Assembly: GCA_947494535.1 (NCBI GenBank) | Contig: CANLVU010000003.1 | Location: 1-61,564, forward strand | Origin: Cytophagaceae bacterium | GTDB lineage: Bacteria > Bacteroidota > Bacteroidia > Cytophagales > Spirosomataceae | Reading direction: 5' to 3' | DNA length: 61,564 nucleotides | Shown here: positions 1-7,910 of the stretch, one piece after another | How the letters are laid out: each line of letters begins with the position of its first letter | How positions within the stretch are numbered: position 1 is the first letter of the stretch | The notes under the pieces: model-generated | The model's input: only the letters and a program-made list of their open reading frames with translations | Database searches by the model: none | Told to the model about the DNA's origin: nothing | Made by a program: the position numbers and the translations under genes

Positions 1-1
1 A

Positions 2-124
2 ATTTCTAAATTAGAAAGTAGTACAAATAGCGCTACAATAGATACCATCTTGAAGGTTTTCTCCGCCATGAAGGCAGAGATAAACTTCAATGTAAGACTG
101 GAGGATAATTTTGTGAAATTGTAA
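2..124 (+). CDS. Partial HTH (XRE-like) transcriptional regulator, C-terminal end
   Basis: An open frame enters from the left edge and ends at a TAA, giving about 40 residues. The stretch ISKLESSTNSATIDTILKVF followed by SAMKAEINFNVRL resembles the last helices of XRE-family HTH proteins of the HigA/antitoxin type (pattern 'I-S-x-x-E-x-G-x-x-x-x-x-x-x-T-L-x-K-x-x-x-A-L'). It is too short for the ORF track. Only 13 bp separate its stop from the stop of glmS on the other strand, so the two genes converge. If it is an antitoxin, a toxin gene should lie just outside the window. Family assignment is from motif shape only. Confidence 0.6.
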   Translation: MSKLESSTNSATIDTILKVFSAMKAEINFNVRLEDNFVKL

Positions 125-137
125 TTAAGGCTATATC

Positions 138-1973
138 TTATTCCACGGTCACACTTTTAGCGAGGTTCCTTGGCTTATCCACATCCAGCCCCCTCATGAC
201 CCCAATGTAGTAAGAAAGAATCTGAGTCGGAATCACCGAAACAAGAGGAGCTAATAATTCATCTATAGCTGGAACCACCATCACGTGATCTGCCATGTCG
301 CGGATTTGGGTGTCTCCTTCAGAAATAACCGCAATCACCATGCCTTTACGGGCTTTGATCTCTTGGATGTTTGAGACGATTTTCTCGTAGTAAGCGTCTT
401 TCGTTGCGATGAATAAAACCGGTAGGTTTTCATCTACTAGGGCGATAGGGCCGTGCTTCATCTCTGCCGCTGGGTAACCTTCCGCATGGATGTAGGAAAT
501 CTCTTTTAATTTCAAGGCACCTTCTAGGGCCACAGGGAAGTTGTATCCGCGACCTAAGAACAAGAAGTCACGTGCATCAGCATAATGCTTCGCTACTTCT
601 TTGATAGATTCGTGTGTTTCTAAAACGGCTTTTACTTTTTCTGGTATTAAAGCTAATTCTGCTAGGTAGCGATTGTATTCTGCTTCGGTAACGGTCTTCT
701 TCTCGCGGCCAATTTTGATGGCCATCATGGCTAGAACCGTTAATTGTGCTGTAAAGGCTTTTGTACTTGCGACACCGATTTCTGGTCCAGCGTGTGTGTA
801 CGCGCCGGAGTGAGATAAGCGGGCTATGGATGATCCAACCGCGTTGACAACCCCAAAAATAAAGGCACCTGCTTCTTTCGCTTTTTCAATAGCAACCAGG
901 GTGTCGGCAGTTTCGCCACTTTGGGAAATGGCAATTAATACATCGCCTGCGCCCACGACTGGATTTCTGTAACGGAATTCTGAGGCGTATTCTACCTCTA
1001 CAGGGATGCGGCAAAGGGTTTCGATCATGTATTCTGCGACTAAACCCGCGTGCCAGCTTGTTCCACAAGCGACAATAATGATGCGTTTTGCTTGAGAGAA
1101 AACGGACATGTGTTCTTCCACGCCGGCTAACGTTAAAGTCAGGTTTTCCATGTCCAAACGGCCACGTAAACAATCCGTTAAACTGCCCGGTTGGTCAAAA
1201 ATTTCTTTCAACATGAAATGGTCGAAACCGCCCTTTTCGATTTGGGCTAATTCCATGTCTAATTGTTGGATATACGGCGTAATAGGCTCATTTCCTAAGT
1301 TCTTCAAGATGATTTCATCTGGAGAAATGATGGCTAATTCGTAGTCGTTTACGTAAATAACTTTCTTCGTGTATTCGATAATAGGGGAGGCATCAGAGGC
1401 CAAAAAATGCTCGCCATCGCCTACACCGATTACTAAAGGAGATCCTTTACGAGCTGCGATTAACCGATTAGGGAAGCCTTCTTCCATCACAATGATCACG
1501 TATGCGCCCACTACGCGTTTTAATGCTATGCGCATGGCTTCTTCAAGGGAGGAATTGTTGTTGATTTGGATGTCTTCTATGAAGTTCACCAAAACCTCTG
1601 TATCCGTCTCACTCTTGAAACTGTAGCCTTTTTGAACTAACTCCTGCTTTAAAGAACCATAGTTCTCGATAATCCCATTGTGTACTAGAGTTAAGCGTCC
1701 GCTGTTTGAAGTGTGTGGATGTGCATTTGCGTCAGATGGCTCTCCATGGGTTGCCCAACGCGTGTGACCGATACCTACTGTCGCTTCAGAAATAATTTCC
1801 TCGTCCCAAGCTTCCAGTTCCGCTACACGGCCTTTTTTCTTGAATGTGTTCACCATATCACCGAATAATGCAATACCTGAGCTGTCATATCCGCGGTATT
1901 CCAAGCGCTTTAGGCCTTTTAAAATAATGGGAAATGCTGGCTGTTTTCCGATGTACGCTACGATTCCACACAT
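138..1973 (-). CDS. glmS: Glutamine--fructose-6-phosphate aminotransferase (isomerizing)
   Basis: Makes glucosamine-6-phosphate from fructose-6-phosphate and glutamine, the first step towards UDP-GlcNAc for peptidoglycan and LPS; cytoplasmic. The protein is 611 aa, the normal length. It starts MCGIVAYIG, so Cys2 is the glutaminase nucleophile, followed by the class II glutaminase motif GHTRWATHGEPSDANAHPH at about residue 70. Two SIS sugar-isomerase domains follow, with ACGTSWHAG near residue 305 and LGRGYNFPVALEGALKLKE near 475, and the C-terminus ends PRNLAKSVTVE as expected. It stands alone, transcribed leftwards, converging on a partial HTH gene. A TAnnTTTG-like box lies about 100 bp upstream. 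Confidence 0.97.
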   Translation of the reverse strand: MCGIVAYIGKQPAFPIILKGLKRLEYRGYDSSGIALFGDMVNTFKKKGRVAELEAWDEEIISEATVGIGHTRWATHGEPSDANAHPHTSNSGRLTLVHNGIIENYGSLKQELVQKGYSFKSETDTEVLVNFIEDIQINNNSSLEEAMRIALKRVVGAYVIIVMEEGFPNRLIAARKGSPLVIGVGDGEHFLASDASPIIEYTKKVIYVNDYELAIISPDEIILKNLGNEPITPYIQQLDMELAQIEKGGFDHFMLKEIFDQPGSLTDCLRGRLDMENLTLTLAGVEEHMSVFSQAKRIIIVACGTSWHAGLVAEYMIETLCRIPVEVEYASEFRYRNPVVGAGDVLIAISQSGETADTLVAIEKAKEAGAFIFGVVNAVGSSIARLSHSGAYTHAGPEIGVASTKAFTAQLTVLAMMAIKIGREKKTVTEAEYNRYLAELALIPEKVKAVLETHESIKEVAKHYADARDFLFLGRGYNFPVALEGALKLKEISYIHAEGYPAAEMKHGPIALVDENLPVLFIATKDAYYEKIVSNIQEIKARKGMVIAVISEGDTQIRDMADHVMVVPAIDELLAPLVSVIPTQILSYYIGVMRGLDVDKPRNLAKSVTVE

Positions 1974-2071
1974 AAAAGAGGTAATTTATATTTGTATTAT
2001 TTGAATAATTAGTCGTTTGGGCTGCTGAGGCTCATTTTCCTAGCAAATATCTCATATTTGAATAATAATAC

Positions 2072-2079
2072 CAAATTTA
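2072..2079 (-). promoter_or_regulatory. Possible -7 box for glmS
   Basis: On the minus strand this reads TAAATTTG, which fits the Bacteroidota -7 consensus TAnnTTTG. It would leave a leader of roughly 90 nt before the glmS start. No clear -33 TTTG was identified, so the call is weak. Confidence 0.3.
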
Positions 2080-2147
2080 TCGGGCATATTTTACTTATCG
2101 GTGCATCTGTTTTATAGGATTCTTCCGTGAATGCTCCTCCATTCCGC

Positions 2148-2155
2148 TATTTTTG
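2148..2155 (+). promoter_or_regulatory. Probable -7 box for the amylase-amidase operon
   Basis: Reads TATTTTTG, a match to TAnnTTTG, about 58 bp before the ATG at 2213. Its position inside the first codons of the longest ORF argues that the longer ORF start at 2153 is not used. Confidence 0.45.
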
Positions 2156-2212
2156 CCTATTTTCGTAAAAGGTAATACAAAACCATTCACACATTCATTA
2201 TTAAATTATTTT

Positions 2213-4075
2213 ATGAAAAAAGTCCTTTTTTTAGGCCTCCTTTTTTGTGCCTCATTCTCCCTTATTTCTCAAGATTTACGTGTCGAACCATTGAACTGGT
2301 GGGTGGGAATGAAGAACCCGAATTTACAGTTATTGATCAAAGGAAAAGACCTAAGTGGTGGCGTGGTAACGTCATCGAAGAAAGGTTTGACCGTGAAAAA
2401 AGTAACGAATGGCGATAGCCCGAATTACTTATTTGTGGACTTGATTGTAGAGGCTGGAGCGCAGGCAGGAACGTATCCACTAGTAATTAAGAAGAATGGA
2501 GCTATTATTCATACAGTCAATTATTCCTTAGAGTCACGTGCGAAAGGTTCAGCGAATCGTCCTTCGTATTCCACGAAAGATGTGATCTATTTAATCACCC
2601 CAGATCGCTTTGCGAATGGCAATCCCGCGAATGATAAAGTCGCTGGAATGCGGGAGATGTCTCTGAATAGGGCTGCCTTGTATGATCGTCATGGGGGAGA
2701 TTTACGCGGGATTTTGGATCATTTGGACTACATAAAAAATATGGGATTTACCGCTATCTGGAATATGCCTGAAGTGGAAAATGACCAAACCATGGAAAGC
2801 TATCACGGATACGGGATTACAGATCACTATAAGATTGATCGCCGTTTTGGGACGAATGAAGACTACCGCGAACTGGGGATGAAGACCCAGGCGAATGGGA
2901 TGTATTTGATCAAAGATATTATTTTGAATCACTGTGGAAATGGCCACTGGTGGATGGAAGATAAGCCGTTTAAGGATTGGATTAATTTTGGCGGAAAATT
3001 CACGTCAACGACGCACCGTCGCGAGACGGTTCAAGATCCACACGTGTCGAAATACGATGCGAAATTGCAATCGGAAGGCTGGTTCGTGCCAGCGATGCCG
3101 GATTTGAATCAGAAGAACCCGTTTATGCAGCAATACATTATCCAAAACACCATTTGGTGGATTGAATACGCGCATTTAGGCGGTCTACGCATCGATACCT
3201 ACCCGTATTCAACGAAGGAATTTGCGACTATGTGGTCAGATGCCGTTTTAGCTGAATATCCGAACTTAAATATGGTAGGAGAAGAGTGGTCATCGAATCC
3301 GATTATCACCTCTTACTGGCAGCGCGGAAAAGTGAACCGCGATGGCTACAAATCGTCCTTACCCGCTTTGATGGATTTTCCTTTGCAAAACGCGATCTCA
3401 GAGGCGATGAATGAAAATGATAAAGAATGGGGTAAGGGATTGAATAAAATCTATAGTGCTATTTCGAATGATCTAGTCTATGCGGATCCAGATAATTTAG
3501 TGGTGTTCATGGATAACCACGATATGTCACGCGTTTACACGCAGGTGAAACACGATCAGGCTTTATTGAAGATGGCAATGACGTATATTTTCACCACACG
3601 CGGGATTCCGCAGGTATTTTACGGAACGGAAATTTTGATGTCTAATCCGAAATCAAACGAACATGGCGAGATTCGCGGCGACTTCCCAGGTGGCTGGGCT
3701 GGTGATACGAAGAATGCCTTTACGGGTGCGAATATGACGGCAGATGAGAAATCGACACAAGATTTCTTTAAGAAGATGTTGAACTGGAGAAAAGGCTCTG
3801 AGGCGATCCATAAGGGTAAATTATTACATTTTGGACCAGAGAATTCAGGCGAAGGAAACGGCGTTTACGTCTATTTCCGATATACAGATAAGGCCAAATT
3901 GATGGTGGTTCTGAATAAGAACGCAGATGCACGTGCCATCGACTTAAGTCATTACGAAGAAATTTTGCCAGCTGGAGCAAAGGCGCATAATGTGATGGAA
4001 TCAACGGATGTCGTTTTCTCTAAAACGCTGAGCGTTCCGGGTAAATCAGCTCAGATTTTTGAAATAAAGGAATAA
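2213..4075 (+). CDS. Secreted GH13 alpha-amylase / cyclomaltodextrinase-like glycosidase
   Basis: Predicted to hydrolyse alpha-glucan oligomers (starch, cyclodextrin or pullulan type) outside the cytoplasm. The start at 2213 is preferred over the ORF start at 2153 because it opens directly with a signal peptide, MKKVLFLGLLFCASFSLISQ. In this numbering (620 aa) residues 21-110 look like the N-terminal Ig-like domain of cyclomaltodextrinases, and the TIM barrel starts at DVIYLITPDRFANG. The GH13 triad is visible: nucleophile D328 in GLRIDTY, acid E357 in MVGEEWS, and D437 in FMDNHDMSR. Asn239-His240 of region I is present in DIILNHCG. Its stop overlaps the next start by one base. Exact substrate cannot be read from sequence. 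Confidence 0.92.
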   Translation: MKKVLFLGLLFCASFSLISQDLRVEPLNWWVGMKNPNLQLLIKGKDLSGGVVTSSKKGLTVKKVTNGDSPNYLFVDLIVEAGAQAGTYPLVIKKNGAIIHTVNYSLESRAKGSANRPSYSTKDVIYLITPDRFANGNPANDKVAGMREMSLNRAALYDRHGGDLRGILDHLDYIKNMGFTAIWNMPEVENDQTMESYHGYGITDHYKIDRRFGTNEDYRELGMKTQANGMYLIKDIILNHCGNGHWWMEDKPFKDWINFGGKFTSTTHRRETVQDPHVSKYDAKLQSEGWFVPAMPDLNQKNPFMQQYIIQNTIWWIEYAHLGGLRIDTYPYSTKEFATMWSDAVLAEYPNLNMVGEEWSSNPIITSYWQRGKVNRDGYKSSLPALMDFPLQNAISEAMNENDKEWGKGLNKIYSAISNDLVYADPDNLVVFMDNHDMSRVYTQVKHDQALLKMAMTYIFTTRGIPQVFYGTEILMSNPKSNEHGEIRGDFPGGWAGDTKNAFTGANMTADEKSTQDFFKKMLNWRKGSEAIHKGKLLHFGPENSGEGNGVYVYFRYTDKAKLMVVLNKNADARAIDLSHYEEILPAGAKAHNVMESTDVVFSKTLSVPGKSAQIFEIKE

Positions 4076-5721
4076 TGAAAAAACTCGCCTTGTTTCTACT
4101 TTTCGCCAGCCCAGTATTTGCTCAAACAAAAGCTGATCTGTCTGGAGCGGCTAACCTGTTTGATTTAACTTTTACGACGCAGGAATTAGATACGCTGTAT
4201 TCAGATGTGGTGGATAATCTGGCGAATTACAAGGCGATGCACGCGCTTTCATTGAACAATAGTGTGCCTCTGAGTCTTTGGCAAAATCCGAAATTGCCGG
4301 GAATGAAATTTGATCAAACCCAGCGCCCGGTAGCGTGGCCAGCGGTGAAAGCCACGCTGCCGAAAAATCGCAATGATTTAGCTTTTTATTCCATCGATCA
4401 GCTTGCTCATCTAATCAAGACGAAACAAATCACATCGGTCGAATTAACCTCTTTTTTTATAGAGCGAATCAAGAAACACGGAGAAACCTTGCAATGTGTA
4501 ATTAGCATTCAGGAGGATTTGGCACTAGCTCAGGCGCGTCAGGCTGATAAGGAGATAGAGAGTGGTAAATACCGAGGCTTATTACATGGGATTCCCTACG
4601 GTTTGAAGGATTTGTTTGCAGTTAAAGGAACAAAAACAACCTGGGGCGCCGCTCCATACAAGGATCAGGTGATCGATGAAGATGCCTACGTTTATTCAAA
4701 ATTGAAAGAATCAGGGGCTGTTTTAGTGGCCAAATTCACCTTAGGTGCCCTAGCGATGGGGGATTACTGGTACGGTGGAAGAACAAAAAATCCCTGGAAC
4801 TTAAGCTTTGGATCATCCGGTTCTTCCGGATCTTCGGCAGGATCAGCCTCAGCAACGGTGGCAGGTTTAGTCCCTTTCGCCATCGGAACAGAAACCTGGG
4901 GTAGTATTGTTTCTCCAGCGACCACTTGTGGAGCTACGGGATTGCGGCCTACCTTTGGGAGTATTAGTCGCTCAGGCGCGATGGCTTTAAGTTACAGCCT
5001 AGATAAGGTGGGGCCTATCTGTCGTTCCGCAAATGACGCCGCGATTGTTTTTCATTATTTGCACGGGACAGATGGAAAGGATTTGGCAGCCGTAAACATG
5101 CCCTTTAATTATCAGGCAAATCGCCCAGTGAAAGGAATGAAGATTGCCTATGCGAAAAATTATTTTGACAAAATTAAAGACACAACCCGCAGTGAATGGA
5201 AAGTCTTGGCTGATCTTCGAAAACAAGGTGTTCAATTAATTCCGGTCGATTTTCCAGATGAAAATGTCTACAAAGTAAACATCATGGATGTGGTGATAGG
5301 GGCAGAGTGTGCGGCGCAATTCGATGAGATGACGCGTAAAAATATCGACGATCAACTGACTCGCCAAACCAAAAACGACTGGCCTAATCAATTCAGAACC
5401 GCTCGTTTTGTTCCCGCAGTCGAATACATCAACGCCCAACGTCACCGGTACTTGTTAATGCAAGAAGTGAATAAAGTCGTTTCTCAATACGATGCAATTA
5501 TTTGTCCATCACGTGGAGGCGGTAATCAATCTGCCATCACGAATTTAACGGGTCATCCGGTGGTCTGCGTTCCTACCGGTATTGATGCGAAAAACAGTTT
5601 GCCTACAGGTATTTCTTTTGTTGGTAAATTATATGATGAGGGCACATTATTACGCATTGCTCAATTTTATCAGGATCATACTCGTTACGAGGAGGCACAT
5701 CCAGAAAAATTCTTGAATTGA
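4075..5721 (+). CDS. Secreted amidase, amidase-signature family
   Basis: A 548 aa amidase-signature hydrolase with signal peptide MKKLALFLLFASPVFAQ, so it acts in the periplasm or outside. The Ser-cisSer-Lys apparatus is visible: K178 in GIPYGLKDLF, the serine-rich loop GSSGSSAGSASATVAG around 246-264, and the nucleophile S277 in GTETWGSIVSPA. Trp275 sits where most family members (GatA, FAAH) have Gly. Exported homologues are not GatA; the substrate is unknown and could be an amide, peptide-like or aryl compound. The ATG shares a base with the amylase stop (TAATG), which implies translational coupling, an unexpected partnership for an amylase. Confidence 0.88.
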   Translation: MKKLALFLLFASPVFAQTKADLSGAANLFDLTFTTQELDTLYSDVVDNLANYKAMHALSLNNSVPLSLWQNPKLPGMKFDQTQRPVAWPAVKATLPKNRNDLAFYSIDQLAHLIKTKQITSVELTSFFIERIKKHGETLQCVISIQEDLALAQARQADKEIESGKYRGLLHGIPYGLKDLFAVKGTKTTWGAAPYKDQVIDEDAYVYSKLKESGAVLVAKFTLGALAMGDYWYGGRTKNPWNLSFGSSGSSGSSAGSASATVAGLVPFAIGTETWGSIVSPATTCGATGLRPTFGSISRSGAMALSYSLDKVGPICRSANDAAIVFHYLHGTDGKDLAAVNMPFNYQANRPVKGMKIAYAKNYFDKIKDTTRSEWKVLADLRKQGVQLIPVDFPDENVYKVNIMDVVIGAECAAQFDEMTRKNIDDQLTRQTKNDWPNQFRTARFVPAVEYINAQRHRYLLMQEVNKVVSQYDAIICPSRGGGNQSAITNLTGHPVVCVPTGIDAKNSLPTGISFVGKLYDEGTLLRIAQFYQDHTRYEEAHPEKFLN

Positions 5722-5792
5722 TTGACGGATAGTAGTTTATACATTTTTTATTTTTAATATTGAGACAAATAAACCTATAAAACTATTGAATC

Positions 5793-7226
5793 ATGAGCAT
5801 CTCCAGACGTAGCTTTTTAGAAAAAAGCGCCTTAGCATCTAGTTTTTATATAGTTCCTCGCCATGTTTTGGGAGGAAAAGGATTTTTAGCACCCAGCGAT
5901 AAATTAATCGTAGCGGGTATTGGAGTAGGTGGTAAAGGAAAATCGGATTTGAAAAAATTCTATGAAAGTGGGAAAGCAGAAATTGCTTTTTTATGTGACG
6001 TAGATGATCGTCAAGCAAAGGATTCCGTTGCTGCCTATCCGAAAGCAAAATATTACAAAGATTGGCGTAAACTAATGGAGGTGGAATCGAAAAATTTCGA
6101 TGCGGTTTCTGTTTCGACGCCTGATCATAACCACGCGGTTCAAGCGATGGCAGCCATGCAACTGGGCAAGCACGTGTACGTTCAAAAGCCGATGACACAC
6201 GATATTTATGAGGCGCGCATGTTAACGGCGGCCGCTGATAAATACAAAGTTGTGACGCAAATGGGTAACCAGGGTTCTTCTGGGGATGGTGTTCGTCAAT
6301 TAGTGGAATGGTTTGATGCAGGAATTATCGGGGATGTGCATACGGTCCAAATTTGGACAAATCGTCCTATCTGGCCACAAGGGATTCCTTGGTCTACCGC
6401 GAAGCCACCAGTTCCAGCGGGTTTAGATTGGGATTTATGGTTAGGAACGGCACCCTATAAAGATTATGTGGATAATTTAATTCCAGGCTCATGGAGAGGT
6501 TGGTGGGATTACGGAACAGGTGCTCTAGGTGATTTAGGTTGCCATTTAATGGAAGCTCCTTTCCGCGTTTTAGGACTTAAATATGCGTCTGATGTGCAGG
6601 CAAGTGTGGGTAGTGTCTTTACGGCTTTTGGCCAAAGAGGTGTATTCCCTGACAGCTGCCCTCCATCGAGTCACGCCACATTAACGTTCCCGAAGACATC
6701 TAAAACGAAAGGACCGGTAACCATGCATTGGATGGATGGTGGTATCAAACCAGAGCGCCCAGAAGAATTAGGTCCGGACGAAATGTTTGGTGACGGAAAC
6801 TCTGGTATTCTATTTATCGGTACGAAAGGAAAAATGATGGCCAGCGAATACGCGGCTAATCCACGTTTATTACCTCTTTCTAGAAATCAAGAAGTGAAGG
6901 TGAAGCAAAAATTAGAACGCGTACCAGGCAGTGCAGAAGGTCATTATGCGCAGTGGGTAGAAGGTGCGATTGCTGGTTACGGAAACAAGCAAATGAGTTC
7001 TTCATTTGAAATGGCTGGACCATTAACGGAAGCTATTTTGATGGCGAACCTAGCGATTCGTGTAGCAGATATGCCTTTCCCTCGCACGACTGGTAGGGGA
7101 AATCATTATCCTGGATCGAACACGAAATTGCTGTGGGATAATGAAAACATGCGCGTGACGAATTTCGATGCAGCAAATCAATTTGTTAAACGCACGTATC
7201 GAGAGGGCTGGAGTTTAGGCGTTTAG
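5793..7226 (+). CDS. Tat-exported Gfo/Idh/MocA-family oxidoreductase
   Basis: A 477 aa NAD(P)-dependent sugar-type oxidoreductase. The N-terminus carries a twin-arginine signal, SISRRSFLEKSALASS, indicating folded export with bound cofactor. The Rossmann start follows as KLIVAGIGVGGKGKSDL, and the family motif VSTPDHNHAVQAMAAMQLGKHVYVQKPM contains the catalytic-region Lys of the EKP/QKP motif. Many Bacteroidota and Planctomycetes carry such exported versions in sugar-use loci; glycosidase-like NAD-dependent activities are known in the family. It lies 71 bp after the amidase and ends at a strong terminator, so it may belong to the same transcription unit. Substrate unknown. Confidence 0.92.
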   Translation: MSISRRSFLEKSALASSFYIVPRHVLGGKGFLAPSDKLIVAGIGVGGKGKSDLKKFYESGKAEIAFLCDVDDRQAKDSVAAYPKAKYYKDWRKLMEVESKNFDAVSVSTPDHNHAVQAMAAMQLGKHVYVQKPMTHDIYEARMLTAAADKYKVVTQMGNQGSSGDGVRQLVEWFDAGIIGDVHTVQIWTNRPIWPQGIPWSTAKPPVPAGLDWDLWLGTAPYKDYVDNLIPGSWRGWWDYGTGALGDLGCHLMEAPFRVLGLKYASDVQASVGSVFTAFGQRGVFPDSCPPSSHATLTFPKTSKTKGPVTMHWMDGGIKPERPEELGPDEMFGDGNSGILFIGTKGKMMASEYAANPRLLPLSRNQEVKVKQKLERVPGSAEGHYAQWVEGAIAGYGNKQMSSSFEMAGPLTEAILMANLAIRVADMPFPRTTGRGNHYPGSNTKLLWDNENMRVTNFDAANQFVKRTYREGWSLGV

Positions 7227-7258
7227 GCTAACCTAGTTTATCTGCGTATAAAATGACT

Positions 7259-7288
7259 AAAATGCCGCATGCGTACATGCGGCATTTT
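7259..7288 (+). terminator. Intrinsic terminator after the oxidoreductase gene
   Basis: Perfect 13-bp stem AAAATGCCGCATG / CATGCGGCATTTT with a 4-base loop CGTA, followed by a T-rich run (ATTTTTCC). It closes the amylase-amidase-oxidoreductase unit and can act in both directions. Confidence 0.85.
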
Positions 7289-7395
7289 ATTTTTCCTCTC
7301 TTTTTCAGTTTTCGCTCAGGAACCTGATTTTCACTATAAAGCCTTTTCCATCAAAGTGGACTCTGTCACCTCAGGTGTGGAGGTGCGGAAAATAC
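7289..7395 (+). pseudogene. Relic of a secreted-protein gene (signal peptide region)
   Basis: Directly after the terminator an open frame reads LFFLSFSVFAQEPDFHYKAF and onward for about 35 residues, which has the form of a Bacteroidota signal peptide ending in a cleavage site (VFAQ) plus the start of a mature protein. The only ATG available in frame lies inside the terminator hairpin, so the natural start seems lost. From about 7395 the opposite strand matches another gene better, so this frame is probably cut short there. Family not recognised. The call rests on signal-peptide shape alone. Confidence 0.35.
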
Positions 7396-7561
7396 AAGCA
7401 GTCTTAGCGCTGGAAAAGGATCTTGAACCTATCTTGCCCGGACTCTCTGCAATGACGAGTACATGTCCAAACGTTTTTTTATGACCCTTTACTAGGCGGT
7501 GTTTAGTATGGGCAGCGACCCAGTTATTGTCGATTTGATTCATAGCCCCAAGCTATTCATT
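7394..7561 (-). pseudogene. Fragment resembling NAD(P)H-hydrate dehydratase (Nnr/YjeF C-terminal domain)
   Basis: The minus strand reads HRLVKGHKKTFGHVLVIAES then PGKIGSRSFSSAKTAC, which resembles the opening of the ADP/ATP-dependent NAD(P)H-hydrate dehydratase domain (family pattern S-H-K-G-x-x-G-H-x-L-x-I-A-G-S-x-G-K-M-G-A-A-x-L-x-x-K-A-A). Only about 55 residues remain. An in-frame TAG lies just upstream of the Met at 7543, and the frame loses the family pattern after SAKTAC. Several conserved glycines are replaced, as expected for decay. A complete nnr gene elsewhere in the genome would confirm that this is a relic. Confidence 0.45.
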
Positions 7562-7753
7562 TTCGACTAATAAACCATCTTCCATCTGATAGTATAAGTT
7601 GTTCTTGCTATTTCCTTATAAAGTAGGTAACGATTTTGCTACAAAGCGACGTTAATTAGTAGCCAATGGATGCTTTTTGATCAATTTTGAAAAGACAGTA
7701 TAGCATACTTATTACTTATAAAAATGCCAAAAAAATGTATATAATTTTAGAAA

Positions 7754-7769
7754 ATAACAATTTTGTTAT
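7754..7769. promoter_or_regulatory. Palindrome in the SusC promoter (possible operator)
   Basis: Inverted repeat ATAACAA-TT-TTGTTAT with 7-bp perfect arms, touching the -7 box TATATTTG. Position is suited to binding of a dimeric regulator, but no regulator gene for the SusC/D locus is seen in the window. Confidence 0.4.
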
Positions 7770-7776
7770 ATATTTG
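7769..7776 (+). promoter_or_regulatory. Probable -7 box for susC-like gene
   Basis: TATATTTG fits the TAnnTTTG consensus. It would give a leader of about 130 nt. Two tandem copies of TTTGGTMACAA (7773-7783 and 7784-7794) begin inside it. Confidence 0.5.
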
Positions 7777-7910
7777 GTCACAATTTGGTAACAAATAGTA
7801 CTAACAAATAATCGTATGTTTCATTTTTTAAACTTAAGAAAGGAGGGCACTTAGAATTATTTAATTAAAAGATTAACCATTTTTCACATTTTCTAACAAA
7901 AAACAATTTT

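Larger units (their letters stand above)
7485..7910. other. AT-rich leader and promoter region of the SusC gene
   Basis: No complete gene is visible. The left part belongs to the relic region; the right part holds a palindrome, a tandem 11-bp repeat, a -7 box and a long 5' leader with a GGAGG sequence about 70 nt before the SusC start. Confidence 0.6.

Noticed and set aside
5839-6198. 119-aa minus-strand ORF
   Set aside because: Lies wholly within the oxidoreductase gene on the other strand; no family features and no start signals.
7269-7484. 71-aa ORF as a functional gene
   Set aside because: Its only start codon lies inside the terminator hairpin and its second half coincides with an antisense fragment resembling another gene; treated as relics.
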